Source of the DNA: Vesta saturnalis
Lineage: Eukaryota > Arthropoda > Insecta > Coleoptera > Lampyridae
Direction: 5' to 3'
Length of the DNA stretch: 64,000 nt
Assembly: GCA_036346205.1 (NCBI GenBank)
Contig: JARFJB010000390.1
Span: forward strand, 740,501 to 804,500
Positions within the stretch are counted from its first letter, which is position 1; each line of letters opens with the position of its first letter. The notes under the pieces were generated by a model. It ran no database searches and was not told where the DNA came from. It worked only from the letters and a program-made list of their open reading frames with translations. Positions 23,330 through 34,403 of the stretch are shown in pieces. A program made the position numbers and the translations under genes.

Positions 23330-26300
23330 GCGGCAGGTTCTTTTATTCGTTAGATAGCTGGATGCACGAATGTAACTAGCGAGTATCCTGAACTTATTAC
23401 AAAAATCCGCAAAAGAAATTCGACAAATAGTGCAAAAAAGTAAGTAATAGCACTACCATTAAACAGTAGCACCTTTTTGATGCACACGTAAAACTGTTAC
23501 TCCTGACAAACGATACATAACACAATGTTACCGGTGTGAATGAAGATTCTTCCAAAATCCCCAAAAAGGGCGAACGGAAGATCCTTCCAACGAAAACTTT
23601 ACTTAAATCCCCGGCAGGACGTAAATAAGATCACCCGCATTCAATCCATTTGCGTGCGCGGCGCTCCAACTTGCTTCTTCCACATCCTAATTAAGACTAA
23701 ACGAAAAAATAAATCTCCTCCTTCCTCTCAAAATCACGTCATCCTTTTCACTATCGCCTAAAAACTTCCATACTCAAATTGCAAGATGAAAAAAACTGGC
23801 TTGATATCTAGAATTAAGTCACGCACATACATCCTGTTATTCAATGAGGAACCCTGTTTTTCAAATACATTTTTTACACTTCCACCAACAACAATTCCGT
23901 AGATAAGTGAACAATCTTCAATGACGTGATTTGTACTCAACTAAACTATAATTAAGGATACTTAATTCCAATTCGGCCAAGTATGTTGAACTTATCTAAG
24001 CTCTAAATGTGATTTAAAGGATTTAATCTCTAGTACAACAAATACACTTGACTATTCCGAATTCAAATCGTTTCCAGTATTCAAACAAAATGGATCATTG
24101 TAAACAGCAGACATCAAATTGGGCTTTATTCTACATCATGCTGTTGTGCAGTACAATCCACTCAGTGGAGAAGTGAAAAAATTATAATTATTGTAATTTG
24201 CACTCTGTATGTCTAGTATATACATAAAGAGGTTGTAATTATTCGGTTTTATTTCATCCATGAACGATGAATGTAGTTGCTCCGAAACAAAAACTTCCAA
24301 TTAAAAATCACGATGAAAGGTGTAGTATTCTAATACATTGCGATTTACTTGTTACATTTTCAGTTAGTATGAATACTTTTGTCTCAAATTTGAGAACTTT
24401 TTGTACCGGTTGGTAAGCAACACACCTTACTTCGATTCTATTTCTAGTTACTAAAGCTAGACGTGGCAGATATTTTGTGTAATTTTTACAAAAATTAACA
24501 TTGTAAGTTACATTCAGTATTGTGCTGGTTTTAATATCCAAATATTTACTTAATACTATACTAAATTAAAAGTTTAGTTTTTCCTTTTATACGGATATTC
24601 AGTTTCCTTCAAACCTACATGCTCTCTCCTGCCTGCAGGAGGCAAGTCTCCTTCAAGTTTATTACGCCCTTCAAGTTATTATTTAGATATTTAGTTTTCA
24701 TAGCAATTGTTTGTCTCGTAAGTAAGACATTGATTTCTTTAGGTTTTTCTTTTTCTTATCTCTGATTCTTCTGTGTGTTATACTGTAATCGCTTCTTCAC
24801 CTGTACATGAATACTTCTCGAAATTGGGATTGATGAATATGCTGGCAGTTACTTTTCTTCATCAGCACTGATCACTAAACGGTGGCGACAACTCTACTTC
24901 GAAGATAATCCAAGATTTCTTCTTGTGGACTCGGCTTCTACCTAAACCGAGGTTAATTCACGTAAGACGCTTGGGTATTTCCGACACAACCAACTTACTG
25001 TACAGTTATATTTTGTTCAATACGTGACGGAGCCCTGGAGCAATACACGCCTACGACCACTATAAGTACAGTGTGTGTTACTTCTAGTCCGACGAGTTAT
25101 AAACAGAGGTGTACAAGTGGTATCAGTTACTTGCAGCTACTCGATATAACCTTAAAAGATCTTCATGGCTTGACGATTCAGACAAAAATGTTATGCACCT
25201 AAAATTTTGCTTGTTACTTTGGCATTAGTAAAAATTACTCAATATACTACTCACGCAAGGAGCCCGCATTGGAATTTCATGATCAGCTTCGTTTGTGAAT
25301 TAATTCTTTGTGTGCTAACCGTTATTAAGAACACTAACTGTATTGGAAACAGCTGTCATATTCTACACAATATATCCCTGAAGTTGACTTTATCATACTT
25401 GAATTTTGCTTCTGTAAATTTACCTCTATACAGGGTGAACCATATTGAACTTTTAGTATATGCTCGTGTGGTTGTATTCTTGATATTTGTTTTTGTGCTT
25501 ACTGCTTTATATGTATAAATTTAGACTTTGATGTGCTTTATAACAAACTTTATAATAACGAGTAAGTTTTTATGTAGTAGTATACCTTTAAGTGGTACGC
25601 ACTTCAGCCGCTAAATTTTAGATCTTGTTGAATGACTTATTTGTCACTTTTGGAAGATTAGAGTGTTTATTATTAAATTTTAAGGATTCTACTCTATGCA
25701 TTTAATCATTACTCGTGGCAGTAGTAGTGAGTTACATACCTTTTTGGGTTGTTTTAAAATTATGCAATTGCTGTTTATTTTATGTTATAAAATTACTTAG
25801 CCTTACTGGGGGAGATCTGGCTAATTATGATTTGATTAATTATATTCTATTGTTTTATTTTATTTTGAGTTGAAAGGAACGTAATAAACGCCTAGCTAGT
25901 CATGCTGGTTTAACTACGTTTTAAGAACACTTCCTAGAACCACGACTTAAAAAATTATTATTTTTTGTGTGCATTTTTTTTTCGAGCCAGCCGATTCAAC
26001 GCCATCTCTGCTGGATGTCTAACAGTGCCGGTATGTTTTGAGTTGCTTAATTTTTAGTAGTTTCGGTCACAATTTTTGTTTAAGCATTCAAAAGGGAAGT
26101 GGTTTACTGTTGTAACGAATTTTGGGTGGTTAATTATTGTAAATGCTTCACTATAATTCTATTTGACGCATTATTTATGTAGGGTTTATGTTTATTATAA
26201 TGAGTTATTCTTTTGGACGGTGCAATTTGCTTTACACCTACAGGTAAAATTTGTAAGTAACTTGACAAGTTTTGTTTTAGGGGAATAAAAGTGTTTTGCT

Positions 26301-27026
26301 CAATTGGGTTGGGCTTCGATATCAAATAAAGAATTGTCTTAGACAATCAGTATCTCTTTTGTTTCGGCGTATTGGGATCTGGAATCCTAAACTAACCAGT
26401 GCTCTTCCTCGTCAACGTTTGCCTTAATTCAGTGTGTCTTGGACCTTTTCTTAGTTTGAGGACTATACAAGTACAAACCAAGCAGTGCCCTATTTAAAGC
26501 CATTTTGTGTTTGTACGCCAACCACACACCCACGCATTAAAGGGCTTTCCAAAACGACTGAGCCTCCGGTTATCCTAATAGGGTTACGGCACACCATCTA
26601 GTTTTGGGTATCAGTACCTTTGTGCACGTAACAGACTTCTAATAGTATATGGGGCCTTTCCAATATTGACAAAACAAACACAATGATTAATCTGCTTACA
26701 GATACAAATGGTTCGGCATTTAATAATGTATACGTACACTCTAATTCATTGAACCGCAACAGGTACAAACTTTCACAGGAAATAATACTTCCAATGAAGG
26801 GCATAGGTTACTTTACCTTCAGTGATAATCAATAAGTGATTGAGCCTAATTGTGCAAAATCAAACTATTTTTATTTTGGATGACATCGCTTGTGAAAGCC
26901 AAAATAATATAAGTGTTATTTTTCTATGGGAGGCATAATGATATTAACTATTTCTACATCTATCAAACTTATAGTAAAATTCCAAATCAACAAAACCATG
27001 ATAATCTAATTATAATATTTCAGCAA
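23330..27026. other. No gene recognised over 3.7 kb
   Basis: Mixed-composition DNA without recognisable domains or paired terminal repeats. A lone TA-CAGGGTGAACCATATTG motif at 25432 resembles a transposon end. The 103-codon frame at 25207-25518 and the 70-codon frame at 26346-26134 have no features I can interpret. Small exons of a host gene could be missed here. Confidence 0.35.
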
Positions 27027-27226
27027 GATAGATTGAACCTGAAGCATGTGTATGAGGATCATTTATGTCTTACCATAAGCATGAACTTGCTTCATGATAT
27101 GTGTTCACGGTGTTATGCAGATCCGTGATAGATTGAACCTGAAGCATATGTATGAGAATCATTTATGTCTTACCATAAGCATGAATTTGCTTCATGATAT
27201 GTGTTCACGGTGTTGTGCAGTTCCAT
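27027..27226. repeat. Tandem duplication, 100 bp x 2
   Basis: The unit starting GATAGATTGAACCTGAAGCAT at 27027 recurs at 27127 with exactly 100 bp spacing and only a few substitutions. The last ten bases of the first unit differ from the corresponding ones in the second. Both units keep an open frame ending M-C-S-R-C, in 26913-27128 and 27094-27309. The source sequence is unknown. Confidence 0.8.
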
Positions 27227-27450
27227 TGGATTCCATGGCCATAAACAAAGAAGCTGAAGTTAATAATAGTCAATATACGAAAAGGTTTGATGAATATGTA
27301 ATAGCTTAAATTGTATTCTGTAGTTCAGTAGTAACTAATCCGTTAAGGCTACCTGTTTTGTGTAAACAGCTCTCTGTTCAGGGTAATCCGATACCTGTTT
27401 AGTCAATCCGTTTTGCTACAATGGGTAACAATGAGATGATATTGAAGTAA

Positions 27451-27590
27451 AACATTATTAAGGTGCGTAAAATAATACAGCAGAAATACAGGAGTCTTAA
27501 AACTGCTCGAGTTGGTAATGAAAGAATATTTGAAAGTATTTATAAGCCCCTAGTAGAAGCTCTAAGTGAAGCAGTACACAAAATCTATTA
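27451..27590 (+). other. Short open stretch of unknown repeat-encoded protein
   Basis: Plus strand encodes about 45 residues with K-Y-R-S-L-K-T-A-R-V-G-N-E and Y-K-P-L-V-E-A-L. This resembles N-terminal parts of repeat-encoded insect proteins of unknown function, but that is a weak recollection. The frame stops at a TAG near 27588. No function assigned. Confidence 0.25.
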
Positions 27591-28074
27591 GGCCGCGGGT
27601 GACTTGGTTTTTAAAAATGTATCATCCCACTTGAAGGTTTCTGAGTGGAACTTGTGTGAGGGCTCTCCAAGATTTCACATATTGTATTGTATTTTCGGCA
27701 ATTCTGAAACATCCCGATGCTGGTAAGTTATAACATTTTTTATGTCGTTTCGGCTTTGCCTTAGGTCTTAGGTGGACTCACTGTCCATCTGAGCATCAGT
27801 GGAAATGAGTGGGAAATATCAGTAAAGACGACCACGTTCTAATTTATAAAAGTAGCAGCGGTCGGGTGTTTGCAGGAGATTTTGATACCACGAGAAATTG
27901 GTTTTTCTCGGTGTCAGCTGGCGAAACCGGTATTCGGTATGGAAATTGCAGCAGCCTCATTATCACCGATCCAGGAGTGGTGTTAGTTTTTTTTATTTTT
28001 ATGAGCCATTTGAGACACTTCTGATTTGTAAAGGCCGCAAACTGGGGTCCTTCTACTTACTTTTTCGGATTTGA

Positions 28075-28347
28075 AACTGTCTGCATTACGCCAATACATT
28101 ACTGTTCAATTTTGGAGTAATTTATTCTCAGGACGAGTTAGGTAGATAACGAAATATTCATCTGGTGGTTGCCCCTGCACTAAGACGGCTTTAATACCGG
28201 TTGCGTTAGCATCTGGATGTAGTACGAATAGTTGTACAAAACATGGACATCGTAAATTGAGAGGAGTGGTTAGGGCTTCTTTTATTTTGGTGTAACCTTG
28301 TTACTGGTGATCGGCCCATTGGTATTTTACGCCATTTACCTGCCAGC

Positions 28348-28349
<2 letters not shown>
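28075..28349 (-). pseudogene. Ty3/gypsy pol fragment (RT-RNase H junction)
   Basis: One minus frame reads K-I-K-E-A-L-T-T-P-L-N-L, then V-L-H-P-D-A-N-A-T-G-I-K-A-V-L, matching the gypsy connection from RT thumb to the RNase H entry (A-L-T...P-V-L...T-D-A-S-x-x-G-I-G-A-V-L). It is cut on its 5' side by the (TA)n array at 28350. It may belong to the same element as the RT piece at 32005-32200, same strand and upstream in reading order. Confidence 0.6.

Positions 28350-28397
<48 letters not shown>
28350..28397. repeat. (TA)n array
   Basis: About 24 TA units between the gypsy fragment and the GT-rich tract. Confidence 0.9.
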
Positions 28398-28401
<4 letters not shown>

Positions 28402-28429
28402 CAGTTTCCAAGATCGGACATCATGTTTG

Positions 28430-29065
28430 GATGTGTGCGTGTGCGTAGTGTGTGTGTAGTGTGTGTGTGTGTGTGTCGTGTGTGTATGTGCGTGTGTGTA
28501 TGTGCGTGTGTGTGTGGCGTGTGTGTGTGCGTGTGTGCGTGTGTGCGTGTGTGCGTGTGGTGTGTGCGTGTGTGTGTGTGCGTGTGTGCGTGTTGCGTGT
28601 ATGCGTGTGTGCGTGTGTGCGTGTGCGCTGTGTGCGTGTGCGTGTGTGCGTGTGTGCGTGTGTGCGTGTGCGTGTGTGTGTGGTGTGTGCGTGTGTGCTG
28701 TGTGCTGTGTGCTGTGTGTGCGTGTGTGGTGTGTGTGGTGTGTGGTGTGCGTTGTGCGTGTGTGCGTGTGTGGTGTGTCGTGTGTGCGTGTGCTGTCTGT
28801 GTGTGCGTGTGTGCGTGTGTGCGTTGTGCGTGTGTGCGTGTGTGGTGTGTGTGATGTGTGCGTGTGTGCGTGTGTGCGTGTGCGTGTGCTGTGTGCGTGT
28901 GTACGTGCGTGGTGTGCGTGTGTGCGTGTGTGCGTGTGCTGTGTGCTGTGTGCGTGTGTGGTGTGTAGTGCGTGCTGTGCGTGTGTGCGTGTGCGTGTGT
29001 GCGTGTGTCGTGCGTGTGTGCGTGCGTGCGCGTTTGCGAGCGTGCGTGTGTGTGTGGGTGTATGT
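28430..29065. repeat. 636 bp (TGTGCG)n / (TG)n low-complexity tract
   Basis: Interrupted TGTGCG, TGTG and GTGC units over more than 600 bp. Because the unit length is mostly even and lacks stops, long frames occur on both strands (up to 289 codons on minus); these are artefacts of the repeat. The alternating purine-pyrimidine pattern is the type prone to Z-DNA. Confidence 0.95.
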
Positions 29066-29429
29066 TAGTAATCACTATAACTACGGAACCAAAATGCCTA
29101 CGTACCTAAAATTTGGTATTTAATGTTGTTTTTATTTGACTTAAAGCTGATTAAATTTTGTCAGAAATCCAGCGGCGGAGAAGGGGTTTATTAGTGGTAG
29201 CTGTTGGTTTTTATCAAATAGTTTTAAAACAACTGCATATTTCAAAGATATAGAAATACCTGAATATCGACCTTAAACATATCGTTTAATTATGTTCTAT
29301 GCAATTTTTTGATATGACGCGTAGTTTAGCGGAAAAAACTCCTAAGGTAGAATTTAAGTGTTACTTAAATTTTTTTCAGTATCTAAATAACGATTAATTT
29401 CATGAGAAAAAGTGTAGACGTGTTTTTTA

Positions 29430-29760
29430 GAGAAAATTTAATGTTATATAAATTTTCTTCGTAAAGTTTGTTAATTTAAAGCGAAATAAATGTAAAAATT
29501 AAATAGATATGATTGAAAATGCTGAAACGGAGTTATCGATATTTCTTTGGAATTTATTTTACGTTCACTTGTGTTTATGTCTACGAATATCTATCTGGGA
29601 TTAAGTTTTAAACGTCATTCTGACGTAGATTATTGTTTTTGTTTTTACAATGTTGCCTACTTTCGTTATGAACGTATAAAAAAAGGGTTGCATAGTTATC
29701 CTAAAAAAACAAAATTAAAATTGTTTTTCTTCAGACGTCAATAAAAGATGACATTTTAAA
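29430..29760 (+). repeat. Dispersed repeat family, copy 1
   Basis: Shares TTGAAAATGCT, then GATTATTGTTTTTG and ACAATGTTGCCTA, and GTTGCATA-A/G-TTA-type segments with 31390-31600 and 51620-52020. It lies on the left of the recombinase gene while copy 2 lies on the right, in the same orientation. Confidence 0.65.
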
Positions 29761-29895
29761 CTTCACCTGACAACGTTAAAAGTTCGAGATTTTCACCGGC
29801 GGCTGAAAAAGACTTTTGCACCTTTTCACAGCGGATGCAAAAGTAATGTAAGTTAATAACTCAAACACCCAATTTGGAAAAGAACGAGAACGAAT

Positions 29896-31070
29896 TTATT
29901 GTTTAGAATTATAAAGATTAAAAATGCAATGATTAAAACTAACATTTTCTCCAAAATAATATCCGCCAGAGGTAACAGTGGAGGTCTTGCTGCGTTCTAA
30001 GGAAATGGTCTTTAATTCTTGCTCTTCTACATGAACTTCTGTACTCGTAGCGCTTGCACTAGGTGCAGAAATTCTCAAGACTGCCTCTTTTTTGTTGCTA
30101 GAGAGTCTTCAATATAACGCTCAGCTACAGTGCTGGATTTCCAGCCACCATGACGATTCAAGCACTTTTAACTCTGCGCCGCCGTCCACCAACAGTGTAG
30201 CTGAGGTTCTTCTTGGACAATGCCCTATGTATTCTGTATAGTTAGCTAATTTTACGAAAAAAGCTACCTCCCTAGGAACACTACATATTTTATGGATTCC
30301 CATCACCGCTCTTGAGCATTTTCCATTTCCATATTTAAAAAAAAAATCGGCGATCATTCATATCTCGTGGGCGCAAAGCAACATATTTGTTATATAAATT
30401 TAGAAACGATTCCCCTACAACTGTAGATGATTTAATTTTTTTTGTTTTGCTATCTGGAATTTTAATATGTAGCAGAGTCGTATACCTTCATCTTCACCAA
30501 TTCATCGCAACGACATGCCCCTGAGATACCAATAATCAAAACTATCTAAAAAAATACAAAATATAAAGACTTGTTTCACTTCTATTTCTAAAACTTACCT
30601 TCATTGCCAAGTAGTTTCGTCAGACGCTTCCGATAAAAATTTGTTAAATTGGTTTTTTGTAAATACTTTGACCTGCTTTGGGGTGTATCCTTCATTCTGC
30701 TTCTTTAGATATGCACGAAGTTTATATCTACGCCATGTCGAATGCTCAATACTGATTTTATCATCGAATATTGGGACCACATTGTTTAGCTTTTCATTTT
30801 CATTATTATTGCCAATACGGCAAAATAAGCTAACATTACGGTTTCAGAGTAGCTTTTAATATTTTTTTCATCGCACCATTTTATAAATTCCAGAAAAGCG
30901 CGTTCATCGATTTTGCTCGATCTTGTAGGTAATAGATCATTTATTGCTGTATTAGCCGTTTCAGTAATTTCTGACGGCGTGTAGTTCTCCAAATCCATCA
31001 TACTCCTAACAATTTAATATTTTAATTTACACAAATATGAACAAAAAGTTTAATAAAATACTTACAATAA
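29896..31070 (-). pseudogene. Crypton-like tyrosine recombinase, probably with introns
   Basis: Minus strand. N-terminal domain (31001-30786) has MMDLENYTPSEIT and L-L-P-T-R-S-S-K-I with F-I-K-W-C. The middle continues in a shifted frame with Q-Y-S-M-I-K-S-V-L and Y-T-P-K-Q-V-K-V-F to about 30600. A likely 53 bp intron is 30546-30598 (GTAAGT...TTTAG). The catalytic domain follows: arginine in I-S-G-A-C-R-C-D-E-L, then H-C-P-R-R-T-S-A-T-L-L (H-x-x-R) and a G-G-W-K-S-S-T-V-A-E-R-Y stretch with the tyrosine nucleophile. C-terminal tail to 29896. Such enzymes mobilise Crypton and related elements by strand exchange. Several one-base frame breaks. A 5' intron ending near 31005 is also plausible. 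Confidence 0.7.
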
Positions 31071-31389
31071 CACGGAGAATCTTCACAATTTTCAACTTGT
31101 TTAGTGCATTGTTTTCGACGAAACCTAGCAACGTCTACTGCTGCTTGCCAGAGCACGCTAAGTAAATCTAACTATTCCTCATTTTCATAACCTAATTATT
31201 TTTCATTATTTCACATTTAAGTGTAAAAAACGTCTGAAGAAAAAATAGTATATTTTATGCGGAGCAAAGTGACTTTTTGTGGCTCATCTGTATTTGCCGG
31301 CCTCACTACGTTCGTCCGTCAAACTTGCAGATTCGCCACAAAAAGTGTCACTTTAGCTCCTTATAAAATAATATACGATTCTTTTCCTT

Positions 31390-31600
31390 TAATTAAAGTT
31401 AGCATCTACATGTCTATTGACCCCTGTCTGTCATGAAATTTTAAACGTCTGTTTGACATAGATTATTGTTTTTGCGTTTACAATGTTGCCTATTTTCGTA
31501 ATGAACTTCTTATAGAACAGGTTGCATAATTACCCTTAAAAAATGTTATCAAAACTATTTAATTTCTTTTAATTTCCATGTTGTATGTTGGAAGATCGTG
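31390..31600 (+). repeat. Dispersed repeat family, copy 2
   Basis: Direct-orientation relative of 29573-29725. The pair brackets the tyrosine recombinase, so the recombinase element may have inserted into such a repeat or the repeats may be its ends. Confidence 0.6.
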
Positions 31601-32004
31601 TGGTGTTCCACACCAGATATTTTAATATATGTCAGGCGCTGGTTTAATGAAGCGAATTCCTTTATTATTATTTGCATCTCGGTGTTAATTCGAGGAATTA
31701 GCGCAATTGTGTTGGGGTGCAGGGACCTTTGTGATTGCTTCTATTCGTTGGGGTCAACTAAATTCTCTGAGCGATTACGACGTCTTGTAGTTACTTCAAC
31801 TCTTTGTGGCCAAAAAAAGAATTATCCGGGTGTAACAGAAATCCATTCCCACATAAGTGACGGAAGACTTCCTGCAGATTGTATAGAATCAAACATTCTT
31901 CCTAAGACAATGATGTCAAAGTAAGTGTGTTGTAAGACCATTTCAGGTTCTAGAATGGTAGAATTCTTTGAAAGGATTCCGTTTCTGAGTGCAGGCTGAA
32001 GTAT

Positions 32005-32200
32005 AGTAGCTCTCTCCCTGGTGTAATAAAAGCGATGGTGGGTTTCCTATCCTCTAATTGGATTTAGCGATATTCTTGTTTTAAGTCCAAGGTGCTGCTT
32101 CGCAAAACTGGTTAAGTATCCCTTGGATATATAGGAGCAAGTAATCATTCTTCACGGTGACTTGATTTACCTTACGGTAATCGATTCAGAATCGGTATGT
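32005..32200 (-). pseudogene. Ty3/gypsy reverse transcriptase fragment
   Basis: Minus frames read D-Y-R-K-V-N-Q-V-T-V-K at about 32186-32150, I-x-x-I-L-N-Q-F, a decayed T-L-D-L-K region, and A-F-I-T-P-G-R near 32035-32015. These are RT blocks 1 to 3 of Ty3/gypsy elements, in order, with frame changes between. The same strand as the RNase H piece at 28075-28349, which would be its continuation. Confidence 0.65.
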
Positions 32201-32791
32201 TCTGTTACTAGGATCATAGGAAAATTGCAAGGGCTGTCAGAGTGTTTAAAAGTATCACGTTCTCCACTTTTGCGTTGATGTCTGCATGACCAGATTTGGC
32301 GGATCTCTGCTTAACAAGTGAGGTGTTTGATAGAAGGTTGAATCGGCAGATGATATCATTAGCCCGTTTTTGTATTTGTTACAATTTGCCAGGAAATCAT
32401 TGAACACAGGATCATTAATTCCATCAAATACGACGCTGTCCAGACTGGTCTCGTAAAGAAATACATTTCCATGTTACTTCTATCTGTTTGGTATGCATGT
32501 TGGTAGTGACTTGGGCGTGTTGTAAAAGATTCAGTCCTGATTCGACGTCGTTCAATAATCTATATAGATATCTGATAGTTTTATTACACTACTGGAGCTG
32601 CAAAGGTATACCGTCCTCGCGTCTTTGCGATAGAGAACAGCGTGGGGTTTACTTCTCTACATCACGCTTTCGTATGTATTTGTATTAGTGTCGGTGACGT
32701 TTAAACGCTTAAGTGTAGGCATTATCATGTATTAACCAGCACTTGGCAGGGAAAAACATTTCGGTCTGAAATTACTCACAAGAGACTTTTC
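32201..32791. other. Possible upstream part of the gypsy remnant; nothing firm
   Basis: Upstream, in minus orientation, of the RT fragment and therefore where gypsy protease/RT N-terminal sequence would lie. I see no conserved block I can defend. Confidence 0.3.
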
Positions 32792-32796
32792 GTCGG

Positions 32797-33329
32797 TGGT
32801 TGTGTTTCTGTGAACATGTAATAATTAGGTAGAATGAATCACAAGTACGAGTAGGTATACTAAAATATTGACCTTGTTGACAGGCATCTTTACAATTGTT
32901 AAAAGCCAGCTTAAGTTAAAATCCATTCAATATGTAAAAATGCAAGGAAAATCTTTTAATACCTGCTGTGAGAATATTTAGCATTTTTAGGAAAGTGATG
33001 ATTGTAATTTTACTTAGAAATTTCTGTATATTAAGCAAGTTTCATCTCATTGGTGCACCCCCCTATTAAGGGAAGATATTTTCCGCTTTCAGACGAGAAC
33101 GAGTATTTTTTAGTTAGTTAAGTAGTAGTTTTTGTAATGAACCAGTGCAGTTCATAGTACAACATATCATATTATATTTAACATGTAAATAAATTTTGTA
33201 GTTCGGTAATTATACGTTTTATTTTACCGCGGTTGCTCGCTCGCCGTACAAGAAGTGAATCCCAATTAATATTGTTAATCATTGCGATTAATGTCGATGG
33301 TGCTGCAAACGGCCATCGATTTACGAACA
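32797..33329 (+). repeat. BEL/Pao 5' LTR
   Basis: 533 bp, beginning TGG and ending ACA, near-identical to 38854-39386. It contains AT-rich promoter-like sequence but I do not assign a TATA box or start. Confidence 0.95.
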
Positions 33330-33334
33330 TTAAA

Positions 33335-33352
33335 TGGTCCTTCGAGCCGGAT
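33335..33352 (+). promoter_or_regulatory. Primer binding site, complementary to tRNA-Tyr 3' end
   Basis: TGGTCCTTCGAGCCGGAT begins five bases after the LTR. Its complement, ending TCGAAGGACCA, matches the acceptor and T-arm of insect tRNA-Tyr (which begins CCTTCGA). tRNA identity is from memory of that gene, not a search. Confidence 0.8.
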
Positions 33353-33585
33353 TTAATAATCAATCATAATTAAATCACGGTAATAATTATCAACAAGTTG
33401 GTCGAATCTATAGTGAAGAATCTTTAACCCATCTGTATTGCAACGAACACATCCATTCGGCCATCCCACTGCGTACTGAAACAACTTACCATAGTCCGTC
33501 GGATTGGAAGTCGGTTTAGTGTAAGTAATTTTATTGTTATTTATAAGTATACCGCTGTGAGATTCATTCGTATTATTTCAATAAG

Positions 33586-34403
33586 ATGACGAAAGAAAAA
33601 GCGCTACTAGGGCTTTGATTAAAGCAACCAGTACAGTATCGAAATTAGATTCAATTCAAAAGTTTATTGAGGATCTGCCCCGCAATTAGATGAATCGCTT
33701 TTGCGCGAATTAAAATACGAAACCGTATCTTTGCCTTCACTTGAGGACAAATATGAGGAAATATACGTGGAGTTGGTAGAAAAATCTCAGGATATTACCC
33801 AATTACCCTCTTTAAACGAATTTCACGAAAAAGTGCGCAAATTAGTAGGTGCCGCGGCCGTACGCGAAAGTACTTTTAATGAGTCGCATGTGGTCAAGGC
33901 AGCTAAATATTGGTGGTAATTTAAGCGAATATGTCGCGTGTAGGGATAGCTTTCATTCGATCGTTGATAAGCACGATATTTCGTTTGTGCAGAAATTAAC
34001 CTACCTTAAATCATCCTTGACCGGCAAAGCTGCCAATGCCACTAGCGGATTAAAGGTAACAAACGAGAATTACGCAATTGCTCTAGAAATTCTTAAGGAA
34101 CGGTATGATAAACCAAAGCAAATTGTACAATCTCACGTAAAAAATATACTGGATTTGAAACCCCTAACAAAACAAAACGTGGCCAACTTAAGAGAATTTA
34201 CCGATAATTTAAACAGGGATTTGCTTTGCTTACGTAATTTAAACGTATCGGACGATCAGTTAGCAGGCGCGCTACTTACTCAGATATTATACGCGAAATT
34301 AGTTAACGAAACGAAAGAAAAATTACGGCGTCATTATCCAGATCGCGTTCTTACTGTCGATAAAATTGTTGCCTTTTGCAAAAAGAGTTCAGTTTCTTGC
34401 TGA
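33586..34403 (+). pseudogene. BEL/Pao Gag, frame-broken
   Basis: Begins ATG at 33586, hits a stop after 10 codons, and continues in other frames with S-T-V-S-K-L-D-S, Y-E-E-I-Y-V-E-L, then (33909-34403) G-G-N-L-S-E-Y-V-A-C-R-D-S-F-H-S-I-V, Y-L-K-S-S-L-T-G-K-A-A and E-R-Y-D-K-P, the conserved capsid-like part of BEL Gag. Gag packages the element RNA. I count at least three frame changes before 33920. A further shift near 34395 leads into the zinc-knuckle region. Confidence 0.85.

Noticed and set aside
23048..23357. Overlapping frames of about 80-100 codons on both strands
   Set aside because: Produced by the CACACG microsatellite.
25432..25452. TA-CAGGGTGAACC motif as a transposon end
   Set aside because: No inverted partner was found within the window, so it is not listed as an element.
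28206..29123. Frames of up to 289 codons on both strands
   Set aside because: They are read through the TGTGCG repeat (Thr-His or Cys-Val repeats) and have no non-repetitive content.
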